A stretch of DNA of 64,000 nucleotides. Origin: Dongia rigui. Its GTDB lineage: Bacteria > Pseudomonadota > Alphaproteobacteria > Dongiales > Dongiaceae. The position numbers and the translations under genes were made by a program. The number at the start of each line of letters is the position of its first letter. The stretch's first letter is position 1. This document shows positions 53,466 to 63,113 of this stretch, piece after piece. The stretch spans positions 806,001 to 870,000 of the forward strand of contig NZ_JAXCLX010000001.1 in the NCBI RefSeq assembly GCF_034044635.1, read 5' to 3'. The notes beneath the pieces were generated by a model, which searched no databases, was not told the DNA's origin, and saw only the letters and a list, made by a program, of their open reading frames with translations.

Positions 53466-54593
53466 TCAAAAAGTCGTCGTTTCCTCGATCAGGCGGTCAA
53501 CCACCCGCTGCAGCGCCGCGCGCGGTTCGAGACCGGCCTTGATGGCGGCAGTATAGACCGCCAATTGTCGATGTGCACTGGTACCGCGCTGCAGAATGAC
53601 CCTGGCATGCGCCAGCTCCGCCGAGCAGCCAAAGAACGCCGCATCTTCGGACAGGAGATCGATCAGCTCCTCGATGAGATCGTGCATCGGCACGATGCGA
53701 CCCTTGCCGAAATCGACCAGTCCTTCGTCCAAACCGTAACGCTGTGCCCGCCACCGGTTCTCGTTGATCAGCATCGCGTTATAGCGCCGCCAACGCTGAT
53801 TGCTGCGGCGCAGGCGATAGAGCATGCGCAGGATGCAGCGATACATGGCCGCGATACTGAGCGTATCCTCGAGCAGCGTGCAGGCGTCGGATATGCGCAT
53901 CTCCAAGGTGGGGAAGCGCGCCGAGGGGCGCAGGTCCCACCAGATCTTGCTGCCATCCTCGATCAAACCGGCACTGATGAGCACATCGAGATGGCGCTGA
54001 TATTCGCCGAATGAGTCGAATATCTCCGGCAGGCCCGTGCGCGGGAGTTCGTTGAAGACGGCGAGGCGATAGGATTTGAGCCCGGTATCGGCGCCGCGCC
54101 AGAAGGGCGATGACGTCGAAAGGGCCAGCAGATGCGGCAGGAAATAGCTGGCCTGGCTCATCAGATCGATGCGCAGTTCCGGATCCTCTATGCCGATATG
54201 GACATGCATCCCGCAAATGAGCAGACGCCGGACAGGTCCGCCGATGTCGCGGGCCAAGGCGTTGTAGCGTTCCTTGTCGGTATGTTTTTGCCCGCCCCAA
54301 TCGGCAAAGGGATGGGTCGAAGCTGCAACGATGGCAAGTCCGTGTTTGGCCGTTACTTCGGCGAGCGTTCCCCGGAAGTGTTTCAATTGTGATCGGGCCT
54401 CGGCAAGGCTGCTGCAGATGCCCGTGCCGATCTCGATCTGCGAGCGCATGAATTCGGGGCTGACGTGCAGGCCCAAAGCCGCCTGCGCCTCCTCGAAAAG
54501 CGCTGGTGATGGGTCAGCGACCAGGTCGCGGCTCACGCGATCGACCAGGAGGTATTCCTCCTCGATCCCCAGCGTGAAAGCCGGATCGCTCAT
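53466..54593 (-). CDS. YbdK-type carboxylate-amine ligase (glutamate-cysteine ligase family 2)
   Basis: A 375-residue ATP-dependent ligase of the GCS2 family, with GIEEEYLLVD at residues 9-18, GMHVHIGIEDPELRIDLMSQ in the middle and ENRWRAQRYGLDEGLVDF near the end. E. coli YbdK has weak glutamate-cysteine ligase activity and its true substrate is unclear. Here it is encoded with an N-formylglutamate amidohydrolase (seven bases upstream) and DUF1244 (downstream). The three-gene order suggests a shared task around glutamate or peptide-like amides. The specific reaction is inferred only. Confidence 0.87.
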   Translation of the reverse strand: MSDPAFTLGIEEEYLLVDRVSRDLVADPSPALFEEAQAALGLHVSPEFMRSQIEIGTGICSSLAEARSQLKHFRGTLAEVTAKHGLAIVAASTHPFADWGGQKHTDKERYNALARDIGGPVRRLLICGMHVHIGIEDPELRIDLMSQASYFLPHLLALSTSSPFWRGADTGLKSYRLAVFNELPRTGLPEIFDSFGEYQRHLDVLISAGLIEDGSKIWWDLRPSARFPTLEMRISDACTLLEDTLSIAAMYRCILRMLYRLRRSNQRWRRYNAMLINENRWRAQRYGLDEGLVDFGKGRIVPMHDLIEELIDLLSEDAAFFGCSAELAHARVILQRGTSAHRQLAVYTAAIKAGLEPRAALQRVVDRLIEETTTF

Positions 54594-54600
54594 CGGCGCC

Positions 54601-55473
54601 TCATTTCCTTTGCGGGAAAATTGTGGGATCGATCAGCAATCCCTTGACCGCAGTCTCTAGCTTGGCGGTCCAGCGGTTGACGCCCGCCTCGTCGCTGATG
54701 AGATCCTGGCGGATTTCAATGAGGGCATGTGGCAGCCCTTGCGCCTCGGCGTGATAGATGATCGAGAAGCCGTGCTCGTCGCGACCCGAATACGGCTCGT
54801 TGTCGCCCACCACCACATGCGGCAGTTGAGCCAGCCGCTGCATCAACGGAATCGGCAGGCGCGCGTCGCGATTCCACAGCACGCCGAAATGCCAGGGCCG
54901 CTTGAAGCCGTTCATCACCGGCGTGAAGCTGTGCAGCGACAGGATCGCTGTCACGGGTCCCGCCTCGCGCTTCTTCTTGATGAGGTCGGCGACGGCGAAA
55001 TGATAAGGCTTGAAGATCTCCTCCGCACGATGTGCACGGGCAAGGCCGTCGAGCCCGCGATTGCCAGGCACAACGATGCGATCGGATTCCTGGGCGATCG
55101 AGGTGGGGTCGTCGAGCCGGCGGTTGCAATCGATGACCAGGCGCGAATAGTTGGAGAGCACGCAAGGGGCATCGAGATTGCGCGCGAGGATGGCGGCCAC
55201 ATTGGCAATGCCGATATCCCAGGCAATATGCTGTGCCAACTCACCCGGCGTCAGCCCCAGATTGCCGAGCTTGCGCGGTATGGCACGCCCGGCATGGTCG
55301 CAGAAGATGACCAGCGGCGCCTGGCCGTTTTCGTTGAGCAGGGTGAAGGGTGGTGGGTCGCCACGACCCAGGAGGGGCTCGGAATCTCTGTTCAAAGACG
55401 TGGTCTCGCCATGCGTTTCGTGCAATTGACCGTCATTCGGCTCCAGCATAGAAGAGGCGGAAGTATCTGTCAT
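54601..55473 (-). CDS. N-formylglutamate amidohydrolase family protein
   Basis: A 290-residue protein with the family's zinc-site motifs: FCDHAGRAIPRKL near residue 58, LVIDCNRRLDDP and ILSLHSFTPVMNG. HutG-type enzymes release formate from N-formylglutamate in histidine degradation, but no hut genes are nearby. ATG 55473 is chosen; the frame is open to 55509. It leads a three-gene unit with YbdK-like and DUF1244 genes. In this context it may act on another N-acyl amino acid. Confidence 0.87.
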   Translation of the reverse strand: MTDTSASSMLEPNDGQLHETHGETTSLNRDSEPLLGRGDPPPFTLLNENGQAPLVIFCDHAGRAIPRKLGNLGLTPGELAQHIAWDIGIANVAAILARNLDAPCVLSNYSRLVIDCNRRLDDPTSIAQESDRIVVPGNRGLDGLARAHRAEEIFKPYHFAVADLIKKKREAGPVTAILSLHSFTPVMNGFKRPWHFGVLWNRDARLPIPLMQRLAQLPHVVVGDNEPYSGRDEHGFSIIYHAEAQGLPHALIEIRQDLISDEAGVNRWTAKLETAVKGLLIDPTIFPQRK

Positions 55474-55532
55474 CCGGGCCCTGTCATCCGGATGCTGTCT
55501 CCCCTGCACCGATTGCCAGATCCAGAAAATTC

Positions 55533-56435
55533 ATGACGAAAACAGGCCATTCCGCCGATCGCTTCGCCCTGCCCATCCTGATTCTGGGGGCGATCATGAT
55601 CTCGTTCTCCGGAATTTTCGTGAAGCTGTCGGAAGTCGGCCCAACCATGACCGGCTTCTACCGCATGTTCCTGGCCCTACCGGTCTTTGCCATCTGGGTG
55701 CTGCTGCACCGGCCAAAACAGGCCCCCAACCGTGACGCGCGGCGGCGCGCGCTGAAGATCACCGGCTTTGCCGGTTTTTCGCTGGCGGTCGATCTCATCG
55801 CCTGGCATTGGTGCCTGCAATTCGCCAGCGTCGCTGCCGCGACCCTCATGGGCAATACCGCGCCACTCTGGGTGGCGCTGGTCGGCTTCCTGTTTTTCGG
55901 CGAACGGTTCGGCCTGCGCTTCATTCTTGGGATGGCGGCGGCATTCGGCGGTGTTTGGTTGCTGCTCGCGGGCGGTGAGAAGCCGCTCGATGTCCATGAC
56001 AGCCTGGCCTTCGTCCTCGGCATGATCGGCGCCATCACCTATGCCGGTTACTTGCGCGGCGGCAAGATGGCGCGGGCACATCTCTCGACGGCCGAGGTAA
56101 TGCTGTGGGGGTCACTGACGGCGAGCCTCATCCTGCTGCCGGTCGGCCTCCTGACCGAAGACAAGATCCTGCCGCAGAGCCTTAATGGCTGGGGCGCTGT
56201 GTTGGGTCTGGCGCTGGTCAGCCAGACCATCGGCCAAAGTCTCATCAACTGGGCGGTAGCACATCTGCCGGCGGCCTTCTCGTCGCTGACCTTGCTCATC
56301 AACCCGCTGGCATCGGCGGTCTTTGCCTGGATTCTGCTGGGCGAGGGTCTGGGGCCCTGGCAGATCCTGGGCGGCGCCATCGTCCTCGGAGGGATCTTCC
56401 TCGCCAAACCGCCTGTGGCGGCGCCCGCGGAATAG
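55533..56435 (+). CDS. EamA/DMT-superfamily transporter, third copy
   Basis: A 300-residue transporter with about ten spans and two EamA repeats. Typical elements are IMISFSGIFVKLSEVGPTMTG near the N-terminus and AAFSSLTLLINPLASAVFAW before the last helix pair (ILGGAIVLGGIFLA). It is divergent from the amidohydrolase gene, sharing a short promoter region. Substrate unknown. Confidence 0.85.
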   Translation: MTKTGHSADRFALPILILGAIMISFSGIFVKLSEVGPTMTGFYRMFLALPVFAIWVLLHRPKQAPNRDARRRALKITGFAGFSLAVDLIAWHWCLQFASVAAATLMGNTAPLWVALVGFLFFGERFGLRFILGMAAAFGGVWLLLAGGEKPLDVHDSLAFVLGMIGAITYAGYLRGGKMARAHLSTAEVMLWGSLTASLILLPVGLLTEDKILPQSLNGWGAVLGLALVSQTIGQSLINWAVAHLPAAFSSLTLLINPLASAVFAWILLGEGLGPWQILGGAIVLGGIFLAKPPVAAPAE

Positions 56436-56536
56436 CCCTTTCACGCCGCAGAAGGGCGCAAAGGCGTCGCCGCCTTGCTTGACCCCCAGCCTCCGGCATT
56501 CCTACTGTCGCCCCACGTTCGAGCAAGGGGAAAACC

Positions 56537-57796
56537 GTGAGCACCACCGAAATCGACCTTTTGCGGCGCATGTTCGCCGCCGCCATCGGCGCCGTTGATC
56601 CGCTGAAGATCCTGGCCCCGCACCTCCCGGCCCGGCCAAAAGGCCGCGTCGTGGTGGTCGGCGCCGGCAAGGCTGCGGCGTCGATGGCCCGGGCGGTCGA
56701 GGCCGCCTGGGAAGGGGCCATCGATGGGCTGGTGGTCACGCGCTATGACCACGGCCTCCCCTGCCGAGCCATCGAGGTGGTCGAGGCATCGCACCCAGTT
56801 CCGGACGCGCAAGGCCAGGAGGCCGCGCGCCGCATCCTCAAGAAGGTCCAGGGCCTCGGTCCCGACGATCTGGTGCTGTGCCTCGTGTCCGGTGGTGCCT
56901 CCGCCTTGCTAGCTGTACCAGGCGACGGCCTTACCCTTGCCGACAAGCAGGCGGTCAACAAGGCGCTGCTGAAATCGGGCGCCAACATTGCCGAGATGAA
57001 CTGCGTGCGCAAACATCTCTCGGCCATCAAGGGTGGGCGTCTTGCAGCGGCCGCCTACCCGGCGAAGGTCGTGACGTTGCTCATTTCCGACGTGCCGGGG
57101 GACGATCCGTCCGTGATCGGTTCAGGCCCCACCGTTGCCGATCCCTCAAGCCGCGAAGACGCCATGGCGGTCTTCAAGAAGTACGGCATGGAGATGCCGC
57201 CGGCCGTGCAGGCGCATCTGGAAAGCCCGGCTTGTGAAACGCCCAAGCCCGGCGACAAACGTTTAGCAAATTGCGAAACACGCATGCTGGGAACGCCCCA
57301 GAATGCTCTGGAGGCAGCCGCCAAGGTGGCCGCCGAAGCCGGCTTCACGCCGCTCATCCTCGGCGATCTCGAGGGCGAGGCTCGGGATGTGGCCCTGGTC
57401 CATGCTGGCATTGCCCGGCAGGTGGCCAAGCACGGCCAACCCGGCAAGCCGCCGCTTGCCCTCATTTCCGGGGGCGAAACCACGGTGACCGTGCGGGGGC
57501 AAGGCCGCGGCGGGCGCAATGCCGAGTTCCTGCTGGCCCTGGCGGTCGCCCTGGGCGGGCAGGCGGGAATCTATGCCGCAGCCGGCGACAGTGATGGGAT
57601 CGATGGGACCGAGGACAATGCCGGAGCCGTGCTGACCCCCGACAGTATCGCCCGGGCCGCCGATAAGGGCTTGAGTGCAAAGGCCATGCTGGCCAACAAT
57701 GACGGCTATGGATTCTTCTCGGGCCTGGGGGATCTGATTGTCACGGGGCCGACGCGAACCAATGTCAATGATATCCGTATCATCCTGATCAAGTAA
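56537..57796 (+). CDS. ttuD: Glycerate 2-kinase (MOFRL family, TtuD/GckA-like)
   Basis: A 419-residue protein of the MOFRL/DUF4147 family. The N-terminal domain has VVGAGKAAASMARAVE and LVSGGASALL. The C-terminal MOFRL part contains LISGGETTVTVRGQGRGGRNAEF and AGDSDGIDGTEDNAGA. These proteins, once called hydroxypyruvate reductase (ttuD), phosphorylate D-glycerate to 2-phosphoglycerate. A pyruvate kinase gene follows after 37 bases, so with enolase the pair turns glycerate into pyruvate. This matches the ttuD-ttuE order known from tartrate-utilising bacteria, but no tartrate dehydrogenase is in the window. Confidence 0.9.
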   Translation: MSTTEIDLLRRMFAAAIGAVDPLKILAPHLPARPKGRVVVVGAGKAAASMARAVEAAWEGAIDGLVVTRYDHGLPCRAIEVVEASHPVPDAQGQEAARRILKKVQGLGPDDLVLCLVSGGASALLAVPGDGLTLADKQAVNKALLKSGANIAEMNCVRKHLSAIKGGRLAAAAYPAKVVTLLISDVPGDDPSVIGSGPTVADPSSREDAMAVFKKYGMEMPPAVQAHLESPACETPKPGDKRLANCETRMLGTPQNALEAAAKVAAEAGFTPLILGDLEGEARDVALVHAGIARQVAKHGQPGKPPLALISGGETTVTVRGQGRGGRNAEFLLALAVALGGQAGIYAAAGDSDGIDGTEDNAGAVLTPDSIARAADKGLSAKAMLANNDGYGFFSGLGDLIVTGPTRTNVNDIRIILIK

Positions 57797-57833
57797 GAAG
57801 AAAGAAGCGGTTCCAACCCATGAGATTTGAACC

Positions 57834-59252
57834 ATGAGACGTCAGCGCAAGGCCAAGATCGTCGCGACCCTGGGTCCCGCTACGTCAACACAAGCAGAGA
57901 TCGAAGGTCTCTTCCTGGCCGGGGTCGACGTCTTCCGTCTCAATTTTTCCCACGGCAGCCACGCCGATCACAAAAAGCGCTATGACATCATCCGCTATAT
58001 CGAGCAGTCGACGAAGCGGCCGATCGGCGTGCTGGTCGATCTGCAGGGACCAAAGCTGCGCGTCGGCCAGTTTGAGAATGGCTCGGTCACCCTGGAACCG
58101 GGGCAGAAATTCCGCTTCGATCTCGACCCCGCTTTGGGCAATGAGCATCGTGCGCCGTTGCCGCATCCCGAGATTCTCTCGGCCCTGCGGCCGGGTGTGA
58201 CGCTGCTGCTCGACGACGGCAAGCTGCGCATGCGTGTGCGCAAGGCCGCCAAGGATGCGGCCGAATGCGAGGTCGAAATTGGCGGCACGCTATCCGACCG
58301 CAAGGGCGTCAATGTGCCTGACGTGGTCTTGCCGCTGTCGCCCTTGACCAAGAAGGACCGGACCGACCTCACATTCGCGCTGGATCTCGGCGCGGATTGG
58401 ATCGCCCTCTCTTTCGTGCAGCGACCGGAAGATGTCGCCGAGGCGCGAAAGCTGATCCAGGGTCGTGCCCGCATCATCTCGAAGCTGGAGAAGCCCGCGG
58501 CGATCGAGCGGTTGGACGAAATCGTCGAATTGTCGGATGCCGTCATGGTGGCACGCGGCGATCTCGGTGTCGAAATGCCGGCCGAAGACGTGCCGGGCCT
58601 GCAGAAGCGCATCATTGCCGCCTGTCGCCTCGCCGGCAAGCCCGTGGTGGTGGCGACGCAGATGCTGGACTCGATGGTCAACGCACCGACGCCGACCCGC
58701 GCCGAAGCCTCTGACGTGGCAACGGCCGTCTATGACGGCGCCGATGCGGTGATGCTGTCGGCGGAAACCGCCAGCGGCCGGTTCCCGCTGGAATCCGTCA
58801 GCATGATGAATCGCATCGCCGAGCGCGTGGAGCGCGATCCGTTCTACCGCCGTATCCTCGAGGCGCAACGCCTCGACCACGAAGCCACAGCCTCGGATGC
58901 GATCAGCCAGGCGGCGGCCCAGGTGGCGCACACATTGTCGGCGGCGGCCATCTGCACCTACACCACCTCTGGCTCGACCGGATTGCGCATGGCGCGCGAA
59001 AGGCCGGATGCGCCGATCCTGTGCCTGACGTCGAAACTGCAGACCGCCCGCAACATGGCCCTGGTCTGGGGCACGCATTGCGTGGTGACCGCCGACATCA
59101 AGCGCTTTTCAGAGATGGCCGAAAAGGCCTGCCGCATCGCGCTGCGTGAGGATTTCGCCAAGGCCGGCGAGCGCATTGTGGTGACCGCCGGCGTGCCTTT
59201 GGGAACGCCCGGCTCCACCAACATCCTGCGCGTGGCCTGGGTCGAAGAATAG
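57834..59252 (+). CDS. pyk: Pyruvate kinase
   Basis: A 472-residue enzyme of normal length. RRQRKAKIVATLGPATST opens the barrel. FRLNFSHG, LVDLQGPKLRVG, ISKLEKPAAIERLDEIV and VMVARGDLGVEMP carry the phosphoenolpyruvate, K+ and Mg2+ ligands. KPVVVATQMLDSMVNAPTPTRAE is the family signature and the C-terminal allosteric domain is present. It makes ATP and pyruvate from phosphoenolpyruvate. It follows the glycerate kinase gene, probably in one operon. Confidence 0.95.
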   Translation: MRRQRKAKIVATLGPATSTQAEIEGLFLAGVDVFRLNFSHGSHADHKKRYDIIRYIEQSTKRPIGVLVDLQGPKLRVGQFENGSVTLEPGQKFRFDLDPALGNEHRAPLPHPEILSALRPGVTLLLDDGKLRMRVRKAAKDAAECEVEIGGTLSDRKGVNVPDVVLPLSPLTKKDRTDLTFALDLGADWIALSFVQRPEDVAEARKLIQGRARIISKLEKPAAIERLDEIVELSDAVMVARGDLGVEMPAEDVPGLQKRIIAACRLAGKPVVVATQMLDSMVNAPTPTRAEASDVATAVYDGADAVMLSAETASGRFPLESVSMMNRIAERVERDPFYRRILEAQRLDHEATASDAISQAAAQVAHTLSAAAICTYTTSGSTGLRMARERPDAPILCLTSKLQTARNMALVWGTHCVVTADIKRFSEMAEKACRIALREDFAKAGERIVVTAGVPLGTPGSTNILRVAWVEE

Positions 59253-59255
59253 GCG

Positions 59256-59708
59256 TCAGCTGAGCAGGGCGCGCAGTTCCGCCGTAATCTCTGCCGCCAA
59301 CGCCGGCTGGCCATGGAAGGCCGCCGGCGTGTTCTGGAACAACTCGATCCGCCATCCGTCGCTCTGGTTGCGCACCAGCAGCGACTGGATGGCATTGAGG
59401 CCAGGGGTGATGTCGCCGGCACCGCGCGGGATCAGACCGGCGATGGCGCGGAGCAACACGACATCGGCCGCCAGCAACCGGACCTCGCGAATCTTGGCGA
59501 CATAGACGGGCGTCGGATGATCGGCGAAGATCGATGCCAAATGGGCCGCGATCTCGCGACGGCCGTTCACGCTGCTGCCGTCGAAGCCGACAATGCTGCC
59601 TTCGGACGAAAAGAGTGCCGCAAAGCCCAGCCCGTCGCGCCGGTCCCAGCAATCCAGCAGCCGTCGATAGAGCGCACGCACCGCGGCATCAGGTGAATGA
59701 TCCGTCAT
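59256..59708 (-). CDS. SnoaL/DUF4440-type NTF2-fold protein (SgcJ/EcaC-like)
   Basis: A 150-residue protein with the cone-shaped NTF2-like fold pattern: an N-terminal helix pair (AVRALYRRLLDCWDRRDGLGFAALFSSEGSIVGF), then NGRREIAAHLASIF and strands ending in a WRIELFQNTPAAF motif. This resembles SgcJ/EcaC or DUF4440 proteins, which have no fixed activity. It converges on the pyruvate kinase gene with a three-base gap. Role unknown. Confidence 0.75.
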   Translation of the reverse strand: MTDHSPDAAVRALYRRLLDCWDRRDGLGFAALFSSEGSIVGFDGSSVNGRREIAAHLASIFADHPTPVYVAKIREVRLLAADVVLLRAIAGLIPRGAGDITPGLNAIQSLLVRNQSDGWRIELFQNTPAAFHGQPALAAEITAELRALLS

Positions 59709-59767
59709 ACCGTGACTTTAGTGGCGACCCCGCGACTGCGGCAACATCAACTCCTCCGACAGAAGGC

Positions 59768-62428
59768 CTATTCCGCTTTCACACGGAACAGAATCCGCTG
59801 GTAGAGATATCCGATACCGATCAATGCGACACCGAGGCCAAGGAAGCTCGCGACACGGTAGAGTCCGGTGAGATCGGATGCATCGACCAGTCCCACCTTC
59901 AGCACGGTCAGCAGCACGACAACCGCCGAGGCATAGCGCAGCGGTTGCGAACGCATCTTGACCCCGAGCCCCAGCAACGCCACGCCGTAAAGCGTCCAGG
60001 CGGCGGAATAGCCATAGAGTTCGCCATCGGTCGTGGTGGGTCCGCTGAAGAACGATATTGCGATGTAGCCGCCATGGAACAGCTGCCGCACCAGCAGACT
60101 GACGGTGATGAAGCCAAGGACCAAGCCGTAAACCCCCGCCACCCGATAGCCGATGCTGCCCTTCCACCCCAGTTCGGGGCGCCGCATCAGCACGGCGGCG
60201 AATCCCAGGCTGAGCAATGTCGGCAAGCCATAGATGGCGCTGATGCGATTGATGAAGGCCGTGTCACCGACGTAAATGTGGTTGAACAGCGGATGCTCGA
60301 AGAAGAGGGGGAACAGGAGCAGCCACAAGCCGGCGATGCCGGCCACCACCAGCGCGGCATCATAAAGCACCGGCGCGCGACGCCGGTCGCCGATCGGGAA
60401 CAGCGCCAGCGCCACCAGCAGCCAGGCGATTGCCTGCACACCATGGGCGAGGAATTCCGGATCCGCCACATCGATATGGGCGAAGAAATGATCCACCTCG
60501 AGCCCGATCAGGCCGAAACCGAGCGCTGCTGCCAGGACCTGCAGCACGCGGCGCAGCTTTTGTTCCGGCGTCTGCGCCAGCAGGTAGGCTGTGACGATGA
60601 AGCTTGCCATCGGCAAACCCAGGCCATAGAGCAGCCAGTTGAAAACCAACATGTCGCCCGCCGGAAAATGGGAGAACCAGATGCCGCCCAGGATAAGTGC
60701 TGCACCCACCCAGATGGCCCGCCGCAGCCAGGCAACATCAAGCCGGTTCGCCACCCAGGCGATGATGGGAAGCTCGAGCGACCAGGCGACAGGCACCCAG
60801 GCATTCTCCAATTGCATCGGGATGGCAATGGCGATGAAACCGGAAACGGCCAGGCAATGCAGCGCGAAGGCGCCGACATAGCGATCGTCGGAGCGGCGCA
60901 GATGATCGAGGCGCTGGGCGAGCCCCATATGAATGGCAGCCAGCGCGACGGCCAGAACCGGCCAGGACAGCAGGAATTGCTGGTCGCGCAGCACCCAATA
61001 AGCGGCACCGAAGACGAAGCCGGACCCCAACGTGGACAGCGCCGCCCAGCGGGTCGGATACCGTGCGCCATGGATGAAGTACCAGCCGCCAAGCAACAGG
61101 GCGCCACCGAAAACGAGACCGACACCGATGATCTCGCCACTGCGCGTCGCCACGGCACCCAGCGCGTAATCCCAGCTGTTGCCCGGCCACAGAGCAAAGG
61201 CCGCAATCAGGATCGCGGTGCCGAGATAGGCCGGCACATCCTCCGCCGTCCACAGCCGCGCGACGACGAGATGGCTGAAGACGAGCGTCAGCGCGAAGAC
61301 CCAGTTGAGCAGCGTGAAGTCGGTGACGGCCAGCAGAAAGGCCACAGCCAGGAAGCAGGCGATGGAGGTGCCACGGGTGGTCCACAGCATGGCTGACGAG
61401 CGCACGGCGCCGCCGCCGCGTTCCATCGCCCAGATCGCCGTCCAGGAGGTGGCGATGATAAAGAGTGGGATGCTGTAGGCGCGGACGATGCCGTGATCGA
61501 AGATGAGCCCGACCATGGAGACGAAGGCCCAGATGAGGCCGCCGGCATTGGCAATCGCCGCCTGGTACCACCAGCCGCGCTTGTTGAGAAGGGTGAGGCC
61601 ACCCAGCTGCAGCAGATAGAGGAAGACGAACAGGACCGGCAGATTGGGTTCGCTGCTCGAGACGAAGAGTGGTGTGAGAAAACCGCCGGCAAAGGCCACC
61701 AGTGCCACGAATGGCCCCTCGCGCAGTGCCAGGGCGATGGCAGCGAAGGTGAGTGCCGCCAGGGTGACGAAGGCCAGCGCGGGCGGAATCAGGTCGTAAA
61801 GGGCGGTTGCCGAGAAAAGGCTGGCATAGAGGACCGCGACGGAAGCGGCGGTGAGGGCCTGGCCGAGATTGTTGGATTGCGTGCGCATCCACTGCGCAAC
61901 ACCCAGCAGCACCAAGCCGAAAAGAATGCCAAGACCGATACGCACGCCGGGCGACAGCCATCCCTGCTCGATCGAATATTTGACGAGGAAGATGCCAGCC
62001 AGCGCCAAGGCAATGCCGCCCAGCCAGCCATAGATGCGCCCACCCAGGCGCCCTTCGAAATCCTTGGGGGCAGCGGGTTCCGGAGTCGCCGGCGCAGCCA
62101 CGGGTTCTTCGACGCTAGGGACGTGAGGGACAGCGGCCACAGCAGCGACCGCTACCGCGGCGGGGATCTCGGCGGGCACGTCCAGAGGCACGTCAGGCCG
62201 CACCTCGGGGACTGACACGACAACGGCTTCAGGCGCCGGCGCTGGAACCGGCACAGCGGCAACGCCGCGTTTGAGAACGGCCACTTCCTGGCGGAGGGCT
62301 GCAAGTTCGCGGTCCAACCGCACGCCGCGCCGCCACGAGATGAAGGACACGAAGGGCATGACGAAGATGGCAAAGCCACCAACGGCAAAGCCGATCAGCC
62401 CCAAGAGGATTTCCAAGGCGTCGTCCAT
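59768..62428 (-). CDS. DUF2339 polytopic membrane protein
   Basis: An 886-residue protein. A first helix near the N-terminus (LLGLIGFAVGGFAIFVMPF) and a short coiled coil (LDRELAALRQEVAVLKRG) are followed by a Pro/Ala/Val-rich linker. Then come about 25 hydrophobic segments. The start of the DUF2339 domain, LGGRIYGWLGGIALALAGIFLVKYSIEQGWLSP, is clear near residue 128. The family is widespread and unassigned; a transport or envelope role is guessed from topology. Its 3' end lies 60 bases from the SnoaL-like gene start. Confidence 0.85.
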   Translation of the reverse strand: MDDALEILLGLIGFAVGGFAIFVMPFVSFISWRRGVRLDRELAALRQEVAVLKRGVAAVPVPAPAPEAVVVSVPEVRPDVPLDVPAEIPAAVAVAAVAAVPHVPSVEEPVAAPATPEPAAPKDFEGRLGGRIYGWLGGIALALAGIFLVKYSIEQGWLSPGVRIGLGILFGLVLLGVAQWMRTQSNNLGQALTAASVAVLYASLFSATALYDLIPPALAFVTLAALTFAAIALALREGPFVALVAFAGGFLTPLFVSSSEPNLPVLFVFLYLLQLGGLTLLNKRGWWYQAAIANAGGLIWAFVSMVGLIFDHGIVRAYSIPLFIIATSWTAIWAMERGGGAVRSSAMLWTTRGTSIACFLAVAFLLAVTDFTLLNWVFALTLVFSHLVVARLWTAEDVPAYLGTAILIAAFALWPGNSWDYALGAVATRSGEIIGVGLVFGGALLLGGWYFIHGARYPTRWAALSTLGSGFVFGAAYWVLRDQQFLLSWPVLAVALAAIHMGLAQRLDHLRRSDDRYVGAFALHCLAVSGFIAIAIPMQLENAWVPVAWSLELPIIAWVANRLDVAWLRRAIWVGAALILGGIWFSHFPAGDMLVFNWLLYGLGLPMASFIVTAYLLAQTPEQKLRRVLQVLAAALGFGLIGLEVDHFFAHIDVADPEFLAHGVQAIAWLLVALALFPIGDRRRAPVLYDAALVVAGIAGLWLLLFPLFFEHPLFNHIYVGDTAFINRISAIYGLPTLLSLGFAAVLMRRPELGWKGSIGYRVAGVYGLVLGFITVSLLVRQLFHGGYIAISFFSGPTTTDGELYGYSAAWTLYGVALLGLGVKMRSQPLRYASAVVVLLTVLKVGLVDASDLTGLYRVASFLGLGVALIGIGYLYQRILFRVKAE

Positions 62429-62528
62429 GAATGCACCTGCGCCGGACCAGATTCGATTCCCGCAACACTACCACGCCGCCATGGCGTCCATGATGGCGTG
62501 AATGCGAGAGCGATTCACATGGCGCTTG

Positions 62529-63113
62529 TCAGTTGTTGGTGGGTTGCCAGGCCTGTAGCAGGCCTTGCGCGCGTGCCTGCTCGGCAGGAGTCATTTCCTT
62601 GGCGAGGACATTCACCATCTGCTGCCCTTCCGGATCGCCTTGCTTGGCTGCGAGGGCGGCGTAAAGGAAGCTCTGTGCCAGGTCGCGCGGCACGCCGAGG
62701 CCGCCATAGAAGCGTTGCGCCATGAAGCGCTGCGACTGACGCACATTCTGATTGGCGGCCTTCAGCAGCCAATAGGATGCCTTCATCTCGTCCTGCGTTA
62801 CACCCGTTCCCGTGGCATAGAGCGCGCCGATTTGCGCCCGGGCACGCGCATTGCCGCCGCCAGCCGCCTTTTCCAACCAGATCGCGGCCAGGGCCGGATC
62901 CTGCGGCACGCCGTGGCCGTCGAGATACATCTGGCCGATAGCAGCCTGGGCCGAGGGCTGGCCGGCTTCGGCGAGGGGCACGAATTCCTTGAGTGCCGTC
63001 GCATAGTCGCCCGCCTCATAGGCCTTCAGACCGGCATTGCCGTCGGCCTGCGCCGACGGCGTCGAGAGTGCCAGGACGGCAAGGGCTGCAAGCGTTGCTT
63101 GGCGCAGCATCAT
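62529..63113 (-). CDS. Secreted Sel1-repeat protein
   Basis: A 194-residue protein with a signal peptide (about residues 1-23, ending AQA). Three to four Sel1-type repeats follow: AQAAIGQMYLDGHGVPQDPA, then ARAQIGALYATGTGVTQDEM and MAQRFYGGLGVPRDLAQ. Such repeats form helical scaffolds for protein contacts. Its start overlaps the stop of the L,D-transpeptidase gene by four bases (ATGA), so it probably assists that enzyme in the periplasm. Confidence 0.85.
   Translation of the reverse strand: MMLRQATLAALAVLALSTPSAQADGNAGLKAYEAGDYATALKEFVPLAEAGQPSAQAAIGQMYLDGHGVPQDPALAAIWLEKAAGGGNARARAQIGALYATGTGVTQDEMKASYWLLKAANQNVRQSQRFMAQRFYGGLGVPRDLAQSFLYAALAAKQGDPEGQQMVNVLAKEMTPAEQARAQGLLQAWQPTNN

Noticed and set aside
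59534-61396. A 620-codon plus-strand frame opposite the DUF2339 gene, rich in Gln, His and Asp
   Set aside because: The composition is that expected from reverse-complement membrane-protein codons, and there is no ribosome-binding site.
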